Shown here in pieces: positions 24,164 through 35,160 of a stretch of DNA of 64,000 nt. This DNA is from Amphiduros pacificus (lineage: Eukaryota; Annelida; Polychaeta; Phyllodocida; Hesionidae): positions 17,664,001 to 17,728,000 of the forward strand of contig OX439002.1 of assembly GCA_949316495.1 (NCBI GenBank). The letters are read 5' to 3'. How positions within the stretch are numbered: position 1 is the stretch's first letter; the number at the start of each line of letters is the position of its first letter. A model generated the notes under the pieces. The model did not search any database. It was given only the letters and a program-made list of their open reading frames with translations, and was not told where the DNA came from. A program made the position numbers and the translations under genes.

Positions 24164-26485
24164 CCTCCATGCGACCTCCTGAGCTGTTGCACTTTCACCT
24201 GCACTGTCTCATGTTGTCACAGGGGTTTTACACCTTCTGCCTGATGCCACATTTTTATATGTTTCATTTGACAGTGATACAGTGCTGAATCCCAGTGTCG
24301 AGAGGCCCTTTGTGATCTTGATGCCCTTGGGGATTGCCTGACTCTTATCTTCCTCAGACGTCTGAGCCAGTCCTGTTTTCACAGTCTCTGTAACTTGCAG
24401 CATTGGCAACTGATAGGATGGAGGCTTTTGCCGAAACCGTACAGATAAAATACTTATTATGTTAGACAAGAAATATTTAAAAAAACAAGAATCGATAATG
24501 CACTATATCCAGCTTTACAAATTTCTCCATAAAAGGAGCCACAGATATAATGGATAATGTGCTTAAATAAATTGTCTTAACAAAAACTATGGCATTACTC
24601 CTACTTATTAGTTACTATTTCTGATTTGATCTTTGCATTTCTTTGCACAACAATTTATTTCATAATCAATAGTTAATGACCGATCCATTGTACAGGAAAT
24701 GCAGCAATTTATTTACATTTGTCAAACTAGTTTTTATGATTTGCGTAAATGCAAATCAATTCCATCAAATTTTAGAGCTCAAATGTCATTTTGACAGCTC
24801 AACTCATGATTGAAAATTGACGAATATGATGAATGCAATAAAAAAGAATACGCAACAAAAAATATATATTAAAAATTCATGTGTTAGTGGTAAAGTGAGT
24901 TTGTGAATTGAGATTTTATGGGAAAATTAAAAAAAAACGAAAACATCTCAGAAGGTGATTCAGGCGTTCAAATTGGGTATGAGTGAAATAGATCAATCAA
25001 AGATGGGAAACATTAATATTGAAATATATAGACCAAACCTATAGAAAGATCAGCATAAGTCTCTGTGCTTATGTTTTTTGCTCTTATGCATTATTATCTA
25101 TCATTTCATTCACGCGAAAGCATTCATCTTTTCAATATGATTTTAGTAAGGAATGTACAAATGTTTAAAATCTTATAATTTTGTAAATAATATTACTCTC
25201 GAAAGAATGAATCCAAAGAATGATAGTTATTTATCTTGGAAACCATACTTATATCTTTTTGGTGAAGACACACAACAGCTCATTGCACGAATTCTGAATA
25301 TTATCCAGAATTTCATTAAGTCTTCAGATAATACTTTGAGATCAGATAATACTTTGAAATAATTTCTTTGAGCTTCATACAAGCATGATTGCCAGAATCG
25401 GGAAAAAATCACACCATTTTTATCAACGATAAAGTCAGGCATAAAAAGCTAACATTGATCTGCCATATATAATTATCATTAGATAATTATTTACATTTAA
25501 TGATTTACGTTTAATATACTATTTTATTATATGTTTCCAGAGGCCGAGGTACAATAACTTTAAGCTAATGAGGTAAATCATAATACATTGACAAATTGAA
25601 GAATGATTTTCAAGCTGTATGATACTGTATATCATATCATTTAAAAATACACTGTTCTGGTCCACTTCAATAAATATATGCAAGCCATTACACATTCAAC
25701 AAACATTTTAAAGTCATCAAACCTTTGCCAGGTTGACATTCTCTGTGCTCACAACCTTGAAATGTTCAATGTAAGCTAATACTCTGGATTCTTAAATGGT
25801 ACATAATATATCTTCACGATAAAACACTTCCAAATAATGTTGACAGTGGTATAATTCTCCATCCATTAAATCAGTTAAGACAAATGTTTGCTCAATAATG
25901 TCTGATAATTGACAATTTTAAATAAGGCCAGTGCCTCTCACAGGAAGCGCTTCATCAAATCATAGATATTTGACTTCAGCTCACCCAGATGGAATAACAA
26001 ACCAGTCTCTTGTCCAGGCAGATTATGCAATGATATCATTGATTTGATTTGTTTGGGGTTTAGCATTAGTTTCAGCATTATTTCAGTCATTATATAATGA
26101 GACCTACTTATATCAGATATAGAGTGATATAGATATAACAACCCACCTGGTCACAGATATATAAGGACAACAGATTGACCCATATGAGAAAGCCCTGTTC
26201 AGATTTGGGTGGACATAGAGCATTTGCAATGAATGACATTAGAGTCAACATTAACCTGGTTTGTCACATTTCAAGATGTGTCTTTTATTAAAGGGAAATT
26301 ACCATATTCAGAGACATGTAATATGCTCAGCAACAAGTTTGGGGGATTAATCTATTCAGCTATACTGAACTATAATGATGTACCGTTACTTGAGTGAATG
26401 TGCCCTTATTTTGGATGACGGTTTAGAATTGGTGGCAATATCCATGGGCAGTGTGGTACGCTAATTGTCATCGAAATGATATGAC
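24164..26485. other. Intergenic region, no gene recognised
   Basis: Includes the likely 3' untranslated region of the minus-strand GPCR; a minus-strand AATAAA lies at 26284-26289. An 86-codon minus-strand frame at 24209-24469 is not recognised and is not called. Confidence 0.5.
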
Positions 26486-27628
26486 TCATACTGTTGTATC
26501 AACAGTGGTGTGCATGATTGGGTGTTCCTCTGTAACATTGTATGTGGTGTATACAGACTTGGTTCCCCCACTTACCAGTGATGGCGTCACCCTGCGTCTG
26601 CATTTCAATGCCTTGTAAAACCCCCGACGGAAATTTTCGGAAAGAAACGCATAAATGATAGGATTCATGGCTGAATTAGCATATGACAGCACGTGCGACA
26701 TGACCCGGAAGTAGTAAAGAGAGTAGGTCATCTGCATCCAGTGTTCTCTGAAGTAATTTGTCCACAGCCAGACTAGGTGGGATGGGAACCAGCAGATGAA
26801 GAATACCGCCACTACAGAGATGACAAGACGGGTGACCTTTTTCTTGGCTCTGTTGGATTCTTGTCCAGCATGGCCCTCTAGGTGCTGCATGTTCCATAGT
26901 TCATACACCATTCTAGCACTGAGAATACCTATCACCAGCAAGGGCAGGGCATAGGACACAAGAAACAGTATCAGAAAGTAAGTTGGCCTGTGTTTCCTGT
27001 ACTGCCCCCAGTCATCAGCACACACTGCTAAAGGTACAGGTCCAAACTGGTCATAGATTTTGACTGTGTAGAATACTGGCCATGGTAACGCTACACATAT
27101 CGACCCAATCCAGATGAATATGGAGATAACAAGTGCCTTGGCTGGGGTCCTGATGTGCTTTGTCCCTAGAGGATGGGCCACTGCAAGGTACCGGTCAACA
27201 CTCATGATAACTAAGGTCATTATACTAGCCACCATACTGGAGTACTGAATAAGATGTACAAACTTACACATAAAATCCCCAAATGGCCAAGTTGGGATGG
27301 TGTAAATCACGGCATGAAATGGCACACAGAATAACAGGAACAGCAAGTCAGACATTGCTAGGTTGAGGATAAACAGATTAGTAGTGCTCCGAAATTGTTC
27401 TCTATTCTTTAGAACTACAATGAGAACCAAACTGTTTCCCAAACAACCTATTAATACAACCACAGAGAATATGACGGGCACAATAATCCGCTCTGACCCT
27501 GGCACACAGCATTGGGGTGTAGCATCCATAGTAGCATTGCTCCCTTCATTATGTATCAGCGTGTAATTCCCTCCAGGGTGAATACCATTGTCATTGGTCT
27601 GGTTGAAAATCTCCTCCATATTTTGCAA
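26486..27628 (-). CDS. Class A GPCR, allatostatin-A / galanin receptor type (molluscan buccalin-receptor-like)
   Basis: A 380-residue seven-transmembrane neuropeptide receptor in one uninterrupted frame. Seen: three N-glycosylation sequons at N9, N21 and N31; GNSLVLIVVL in TM1; LAMSDLLF in TM2; C121 and C203 for the conserved disulfide; DRY at 145-147; FFICWFP in TM6 (276-282); NPIIY in TM7 (322-326); and C343 as a likely palmitoylation site after LSENFRRGFYKALKC. The phrases RSTTNLFILNLAMSDLLF, KKKVTRLVISVVAVF and AFLSENFRRGFYKA are characteristic of insect allatostatin-A receptors and vertebrate galanin receptors. In molluscs the cognate ligands of this type are the buccalins (family knowledge, ligand not tested here). 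Coupling is probably Gi/o (inference). The first ATG is used; a second Met three codons on is equally possible. CDS shows no intron. Confidence 0.93.
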   Translation of the reverse strand: MQNMEEIFNQTNDNGIHPGGNYTLIHNEGSNATMDATPQCCVPGSERIIVPVIFSVVVLIGCLGNSLVLIVVLKNREQFRSTTNLFILNLAMSDLLFLLFCVPFHAVIYTIPTWPFGDFMCKFVHLIQYSSMVASIMTLVIMSVDRYLAVAHPLGTKHIRTPAKALVISIFIWIGSICVALPWPVFYTVKIYDQFGPVPLAVCADDWGQYRKHRPTYFLILFLVSYALPLLVIGILSARMVYELWNMQHLEGHAGQESNRAKKKVTRLVISVVAVFFICWFPSHLVWLWTNYFREHWMQMTYSLYYFRVMSHVLSYANSAMNPIIYAFLSENFRRGFYKALKCRRRVTPSLVSGGTKSVYTTYNVTEEHPIMHTTVDTTV

Positions 27629-30284
27629 ATATACTTCTTTTCAGCTCTGGAGAAAATAACCTTTTGACATGTACATGTGTGAACTGCTTGAGGGTGCGAT
27701 CCACAATAAATATGATGCTCTCATACCACTTCAGTATTTGTATTTATATCAGGATATACGATGTAATTATGATATATAGTGTTTTGTAAATGTTCACTTC
27801 CAGTTTGGTGACACTGCCTTCCTGAATTACGCCCATTGTTGACTCATTTGCCTCATAAATGCAATATCATACCACCAAATTAGATAAATATCCATACGCA
27901 TCAACTTCAACCACAGCCTGTATTGGTCTAAAGTCACAAGGATATGTACTATTAAATGCTTTGACAAGTGGCACATTTTATAAGTATAAATAATACTGTG
28001 TCAGGATGCTGGCTCATTCAACAATGACCATGTACCACAGGTTGGTTATATCACAATAATTTGTTATTGTCAACGGCAGTATTATCACCACATGGTTCTC
28101 TCATATTTGTATAGTTGTCCTTTATGTACCTTTATTTATCTATGTGCTCTATTCTGAGTTATAATTATGTTCAAAACTTAATTACCAGTTAGCTTGATCC
28201 ACATAAGACTCCATTTCCTCTTCATACGAATAAGCTGTTAGCTTCTCTCACATAAAAATATGATAGTCTCAAAGCCTCTGATCATTAACCTTTGTGTATT
28301 CCATATAATGAAATCCGCAGGAAAACATCTGCTCTATGATTTCATAATCTGTCATTTCCTCAAAAAGGCATTGTATACATTTCTTATGGGTATTATAGCT
28401 ATCCTTAAGGGTTTCACAAGATATGTTGTTACATACCTATCCCAAACAATAATATCATAAGAAATTGTTTATCCCTTATCAGTATGAGATGGCAGATCTA
28501 TGTGACAGCGAGGCTACAATGAGCCTTCTGCTACTTGCGCGGAGGCTGCCTCCTTCACTAAGCCCCTCCCTACACACACCTGCATCTCTTATTCCTTTAT
28601 ATTATAACATCTACTTAGCGACTTTTTAAACCTGAAATCAGTCTATAAACTCTTAGCACTGTTTGATATAATTTTGTATATATATATATAGTAATTCAGT
28701 AAATTGGGTATATGGGTGTACGTCACAGAATAAAAACGTATGGGTATGAGTCATGAGGCAATTTCCTGTCTTTTTGTATAATCTGCTGGTGTTAATGTAA
28801 ATGAAATCCTGCGAACATGTCACAAAGTTGTTGTTTGAAAAGCTTTATGTTGTATGTTAAGTGTGATAATGACCAAATTATGTCGATTCCAACAAATGTC
28901 GGACAATTGATTTTCATTAGAAGATTATTTGACAGTCATTATTTACAAACAAAAATTATCCAGCAGTTAGCATGGCATTCTATTGTATTTTAGAGACTAG
29001 AAACTCACAAATATTACTTTGTGACAACATTTTGATATTGAAAAATATAAACAATATGGCATTTGTGTTGTATGAAATACATCTGCAAAGTGTCAGGAAA
29101 GTTAGAAAACAAATTTTAGATTCAAGTTTAGATTCAAATTGCAACGAAATGTGTGCGAGATTTCAGCGTTATTGTATCATGTCTATATAAAAATGCAGTG
29201 AAGATATAATTCGTCTTCTCATTGTTTCCTTACCATATGACACCAACAGTTGATGCATCCATTTGGCACTGTACTCTGTTAATTCAATTTTGGTTACACG
29301 TGTTTCAATTTATCTCAGACTATCCCGATACATCTAATACCACCTTAGCGAAACAGATTGTCTCTTTTTGTTTGGCGCTTACAAATACAATATTTGGAGA
29401 TATCATGAGACATCAATCAATATTAAATATAATATATTTCAGTATCATGCATATGTAAATATTTAGATATAATATGATATAATTTGATATAATATGTATA
29501 TTGAGCAGTACTTGTATTAAAATCAGATTGTGTATCAATATATCGCTGCATTTTTCATTTTGAGTGGCATGCTTGCCTATAAATTGGGATTGATTTATGT
29601 GGCTCTTTACCGCCTGTCATTAATATCACCGGCCCCACGAGCAAAGTTGGTAAAGCAATGGATCTGAGCCTTATGCCTTCGTCACATTAACGTCGGGCAC
29701 CGGCCGCGAAATAAGAATCGGCCGGCCTCCCAGGGTCCCGGGTGCCGGGGCGTTTATCAGCGATAATCAGATATATGTCGTTGCTGTAGTAACATTACAC
29801 ACGAGTGACGTACGACACCTACAAGATTAAATGACATAATTGTCAGAAGGGTAGGAAGCTCATAGGAATATCTGACGATGGCCGGGGAACACATAACTTT
29901 AAAAATCCTATTTTTACCACACGATGCCACTGGTAGCCCTGAGATAATCTTTTCATATGCCTGCGGGACACTGACAGGAACCTGCCTTGTATTTAGATAT
30001 GATTTTAGGTTGGAAGATATCGTGGAAACGCGTGTTGTACCAAGTTGACTCGTACGACGTCTTAAAATTGTCCCACTGGGGTAATTTTTTGTCCTGACGG
30101 TTCCCTGGCTTGCCGACTGATGTCAAAAATAACCCATCAACTGAAAGAATCGTATAAAAACATTCCACAATTTTCTTTCAGTCATTATTCTGACTTTCAT
30201 ATACATTTCTTTCAAATCAAGCTTTACTAGTCAAATAAATGAATACAAAATTGCTAATACTAAATTGCTTACTATGATATCACG
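27629..30284. other. Intergenic region upstream of the GPCR, no other gene recognised
   Basis: Should contain the GPCR promoter and any 5' untranslated exon, but no core promoter stands out with confidence. A short TA run sits at 28677-28690 and an unusually GC-rich block at 29680-29755. No coding exon is recognised. Confidence 0.5.
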
Positions 30285-30428
30285 CAGCTTATATATAATT
30301 ATTGAGCAGGTTATATATATATCATTATTGAACAGCTAATATGTCATTATTAAGCAGCTAATATGTCATTATTAAGCAGCTAATATATCATTATTGAGCA
30401 GCTAATATATCATTATTGGGCAGCTTAT
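30285..30428. repeat. 22-bp minisatellite, about 6 copies
   Basis: The tandem unit is CAGCTAATATGTCATTATTA plus AG; the outer copies are more diverged (CAGCTTATATATAATTATTG, CAGGTTATATATATATC). Confidence 0.92.
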
Positions 30429-30608
30429 GTAAATATTTGACCAAATAAATATCAATACAAAGCAGCATGTGTATCTAATTATGCATTCATAACATGGTTA
30501 ACCGTTGGGAAAGTCACAAAAAAGATGTATTCATAGACACGATTTTAGTACATGACTGTAAATATTGTTGTGAAACATGCAATCTAAAGTGTCTTATCAT
30601 ATTACAGG

Positions 30609-30932
30609 CCACGAGCCAGTGCACATTTGGTTAGAGCTTGGAGTAATAATTACTCCAAGGTTAGAGCGCAAGCTTAACAGCAACAGCTGTTTGGTAACCC
30701 AACGATCATGGGTTTGAATCCCATCTATGCCGGCATTGAATTCATGTTACAATTTCTCATTTGAGCTGAGGACTGTACCCGAAGGGTTAACCTGTTGTCC
30801 CTGTAAATATGTGACTGTGTGGAATGTCATGTCATGACCTGTGGCATGACAATTCGGTCAGACAACACTTATCTACAACTTGGACTCATCATGAAATAAC
30901 TCAAATAATGTGACGTAACACCTCAAACAAAC
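30609..30932 (+). mobile_element. tRNA-derived SINE, family 1, old copy interrupted near the A box
   Basis: The head GCCACGAGCC and TTGGTTAGAGC (A-box region), the B-box region CATGGGTTTGAATCCCATC, and the body (GGGTTAACCTGTTGTCCCTG, CATGACAATTCGGTCAGACA, CTCATCATGAAATAACT) match the SINEs at 48213 and 49948. It ends in a CTCAAACAAAC tail. A 23-bp palindrome with a 7-bp duplication sits in the A-box region (see 30637-30659). Confidence 0.85.
30637..30659. mobile_element. 23-bp 'ends only' copy of the CTTGGAGTAAT transposon family
   Basis: CTTGGAGTAAT, a single A, and ATTACTCCAAG: the two 11-bp termini of the element at 14780-17112 joined head to head. It is flanked by GTTAGAG on both sides (30630-30636 and 30660-30666), a duplication of SINE sequence that is single in the other SINE copies. 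Confidence 0.65.
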
Positions 30933-33392
30933 TTATAATTCAACGTATCATATGGCTAAGCACAAAAACTTGTAATGTATAATGTAAAACGTCACGTGCC
31001 GCATACATGAGATATACCTGAGACAGGATTAATGAAGTACGCTGCATCGCTGACGTTTTCCCATGGCTTCTTTTGTTTTAGTACACTACATAGACACCTT
31101 ACATTCTTCCATTTTAGAGAACTTTTTTTAAAAAAAACAACTAACATTTAAAACAAAACAAGATATAGTTCTACACCCGAGAGCAGTATATGTTGTAAAT
31201 GTTGTCTATTGGAGTAGAATCTACATTCAGAATGTGCCCATATGAATATTAGCATTGTACAAAATTTAGATACTAAGAATTGTATCACCCGCTAAGCATT
31301 TGAATAATTACAGAGGAAGACAAAAATAACTACCTGTAGTATTGCATTTGTGTATTTTGTTATAATTAACAGTAACATTACTTTGAATATTTTAGAAAAC
31401 AAGGCATTCCCTAAATTGTAATCACACTAGGTTGAAGTGGTGTTCATATGCAGAATAAACCTGTGCATGTTTTTGAATGTAACAGTAATTAGCTCAAACA
31501 ATAGGATATTTAGCCAAGGCTTTTGTCACGATTTGACTGTTTGGTTAAAATAGACTTCTTGGGTACATACCTCAGATATACATTATTTACATACATGATA
31601 TTTCAGGCCTATATGACAATATTTTAAAATAGATGAAAATGACAAATGAAATATTTATATACTTAAAATTTCGTTAATAATATATAGATCTTTATATTGA
31701 ATTGTTAATGGTGAGGTGTGGTGATAACTGAAAGGGTTTGCATTTGAAAAAAGTCACTGATAAGTGTGAACAAGTTTGAATTGTGCGAGACCAATAAGCG
31801 CAATGAATTACATGTATTGACATATTAAGCCTCCCCATGGGTGTAATATCTTGAAAAGACAAGATTGGATAAGACAATGTATGCTGAAACTTGAATGAAT
31901 GGTTTTCCCCGAGTCTTGATCATTTCTCTGCTGTTCTGCTTTAAGTTGTCACAGTCCATTCCGAATGTAATCTCAAGTTGTCAGTCCCTGAGTGGCATCA
32001 TGATTATTATCAGTAAAATATTTCAATATGGCTTGATAGCTCTGATGTTATAACGACAGAATGGTGCAATATAACAATGGAAGTATTCTGTAGTTTTCAT
32101 GACAGTTGATTAATGAAATATATGATAATGTCATCGAAAAAGCTACAGGTGATGTGCGTAATAACTGAACTAATACAACAATTTGTAGGTTTAAAATGAA
32201 TGTTTATTTTTGTAAAAAGTACATTGTAATACTTCTGAACCAACTATACTATATTCTCCTTAAATCACAAATATTGTGATTTAACTTATTTCTCCCTTCC
32301 CCCTGCATAACCCTCGGACACTTTGAAGGGTACTATGTTGTCTTTCACAATTTAGCGATCCATTGCCTTTCATATATTCCAAAGCGTTTACTGTACATAG
32401 ATTTGTTTTCTTACATAATGTAAAAAGGACTGACATTAATTTCATGGATCTTGGCAGCAGTAAGAACTATTCTCGGTTCTCCGTTTAGTCTCCTCATGTG
32501 TTTGATTTTATGCTCAGTCATCTGCAAATTAGTGATATAACAAATGACATCATCCGGAGAAAAGACACATTCAATTTTCAGTGACAAACGTGATATTAAA
32601 TCACGAAGTATTTGTAGGTTGGAGACTAAATAACTGCCACTGTTCAATAATTGATTAGCAGCAGTATATGAAGTATGTTTGCGTCAACGGTACAAGGTCA
32701 TCCATCTTTGTAGAAGCGAACAATCCACACTTAATCAGACAGTATCCCACATGACAAGTGAACTTGATAGAGTCACATCTGCCCCCAGTGATATACTCTT
32801 CTGGTTTAAGCTGTCAAAGTTAAATCTGGAGCATAGTGCTTAATAAAGCTATTCAACTTTTATCTCAATGTTACAGATATTTCTTAGAATACATAATGGT
32901 CTTATTTGTTTCTTAGGATCTGGAATTATTTAAAACCACTTTCTTTTTTCACTGACATATTAACATGAGACAGCTGTACAGGGGTTTGCTACAATACATA
33001 ATCACCCATTTGTACTCTCATGTATATGACCCCACCGACCAACACAAGAAAGGTTCCTTTCATATTCATAGCTAGTTGACAATAAGTATTTAAATTTGGT
33101 GACCCTGTTTGAAATGGCATAGGTGTGTGCAACACTTATTCTGACATTGATTGCCACCGGTTGAATTATGATTTTCGGAATGTATTGTATGAGAGCCAAA
33201 AAATATAAGGCAGACAAAACGCCTTTTGTCATAGATCAGAGCAACATACACAAGCTGTTTTTTTATTTCAAAGTAAAAAATAACATATTTCATCGGAACC
33301 CCAAACAAATTCCGGGAAAAGACGTTACCTCAAGAAATGGTCACAGTAAATGACTTTATCACAAAATAAAACATTGTTTGAGTGGAAAATAA
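30933..33392. other. Intergenic region, nothing recognised
   Basis: AT-rich with only short, motif-free open frames on both strands. No gene, array or known element seen. Confidence 0.5.
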
Positions 33393-33545
33393 TGGTGTTG
33401 GGACGTGGCTCAGTTGCCTTTCCATGCTAAAGGTTCGAGGAGCGTATCTTGGTCAGGACAAGTACTTTGATGGTCTGCATGGTCGAGAAAGGTGGATATC
33501 TGCTACTGAGTTTGTTTTTCACCCCATCCAGTGATTCATGACTGG
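33393..33545 (+). mobile_element. SINE-like repeat, family 2, degraded copy
   Basis: GGGACGTGGCTCAGTTG, GACAAGTACTTTGATGGTC, GAGAAAGGTGGATATCTGC and CAGTGATTCATGACTGGTTA match, in order, the reverse complement of 46345-46497. The tRNA-like head is eroded here. Confidence 0.7.
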
Positions 33546-34594
33546 TTATTAAAGGCCATGGTTTGTGTTATCATGTATATGCGATAATGCAAAAGAAACA
33601 TCCCTATTCCTTCCACGAAATGAGAAGGGCGTTACCAGGGACAGGCTGACTTTATAGAACCTAAACAGTGCTGAAAAAGGCGTTGGTACAAACAAATGAA
33701 TGTAAAGTATACCCCCAAGTAAAGATAAAATATAAGAATCCCAAACTTTGGAAGAGCTACCGTGATTACCATATACATAATAGATGTTCATAATATTTTT
33801 TTAATGAAAAAGATTGTCTTGAAAACAAATATTTTCATTTCCCAGTTCTTGATCCAATCAAAATAATATACCTTAACACAGGTTTATTGAAATACAACTA
33901 ACATTTCAAGGCCTCCATAGGAGTAGTTGCCATATGTAATCAAATCTTTTTCCCGAGTCTTCCCAGATAAATCTCATTGGTTTTGTATTGAAAGCCAACA
34001 CTCAGGGATAGAATTACACAAAAGTGGTGTTGTTTTCCTGCAATTACATTCCTAATGCCTTTATAGGCATTTCTATTGCCTAGAAAGGGTTGTTCGATAG
34101 TGTCTAGTCATGTTAACATAGATCACAATGGGAGTTGGTTGTGATCAACATTTGCTGTTAGATTTACATCCTGAAGAGTTGTAATGTAGCACTCAAGGTA
34201 TAATTCAGACCTTTTCTGAAGATCCATAGTTTCTTTTGACCTGTGTTTTGTTTCTCGATCACAAAGTTGTCACAAAGTTGTCAAAATTACATTTTTCAAG
34301 AAAAAATCGTGAAGTATTACAAGGAAGCAAGATCTCTACTGTGTAATTTGAATACAGCATCCATTCAGTCCTTCTAATCCAACATTTTGTAAGAGGAGTC
34401 CAATTACCCACCGAAAATAGCTGGCTCCTGACAGCCCCGGGTTATTTCAACTAGGCAGTCTCAGAATAATAAGTTTAATTTTGGAGAAGGCATTTCAATT
34501 TGAATAGAGACTTTCAAGCACGTGTGGCTATCAAGGGTTGGTCCTAATGGTGACAATCCCCTGCTCACCAGATGTACACTACATGACGGTATAA
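33546..34594. other. Intergenic spacer, nothing recognised
   Basis: No gene or element recognised between the family 2 SINE and the inverted minisatellite pair. Confidence 0.45.
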
Positions 34595-34680
34595 GGACAT
34601 TCCCCACCCGGACATTCCCCACCTAGGACATTCCCCACCCGGACATTTCCCACCCCCCATCATTCCCACCCCTCAGCCCC
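34595..34680 (-). repeat. 16-bp minisatellite, inverted arm (about 5 units)
   Basis: Units of GGACATTCCCCACCC, read on the minus strand as the GGGTGGGGAATGTCC unit of the array at 34996-35160. It includes the same CCTAGG junction variant. Confidence 0.9.
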
Positions 34681-34685
34681 CATAC

Positions 34686-34915
34686 ACTATTATCTATTTC
34701 CTCAGTGACATTATACATATACGCAACTGTTAAATATTTCCACATGTAAATAACTACATCAAATAAGACAATTAGTTTTTACATGTTTTATACATATTTT
34801 ATTTACAATACAAATGATGGATTTACAGTACATATTTTGTTTACAATAAACTTGTATACCTACTTGTCTATTCCCTCAGTGACTTTATACATATACGTCT
34901 AACACTTTTTTTACT
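34686..34915. repeat. Short direct duplication between the two inverted minisatellites
   Basis: CTATTTCCTCAGTGACATTA (34692) and CTATTCCCTCAGTGACTTTA (34869), each followed by TACATATACG, are a direct repeat about 177 bp apart. The sequence between is AT-rich and non-coding. Confidence 0.7.
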
Positions 34916-34995
34916 TTTTCACAATTTTGAGGTTTTTTTTTCATTTACAATTAATCAAATACATTTATATTTACATACACATACAGGCATACGAG

Positions 34996-35160
34996 TGGGT
35001 GGGAAATGGGTGGAAAATGTCCGGGTGGGGAATGTCCGGGTGGGGAATGTCCTAGGTGGGGAATGTCCGGGTGGGTATTGTCCGGGTGGGGAATGTCCGG
35101 GTGGGGAATGTCCGGGTGGGGAATGTCCGGGTGGGGAATGTCCGGGTGGGGAATGTCCTA
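34996..35160 (+). repeat. 16-bp minisatellite GGGTGGGGAATGTCCG (about 10 units)
   Basis: Tandem, nearly homogeneous units with a few variants (CCTAGG junctions, GTATTG). Frames reading Gly/Glu/Cys or Ser-Pro-Pro-Gly repeats are artefacts of the array. Confidence 0.95.

Noticed and set aside
24209-24469. 86-codon minus-strand frame with protein-like composition
   Set aside because: No family recognised, no supporting exon structure; could be a decayed exon or chance. A protein search would decide.
34996-35160. NF-kappaB-like sites in GGGGAATGTCC units
   Set aside because: The unit departs from the GGGRNNYYCC consensus and is explained by tandem repetition.
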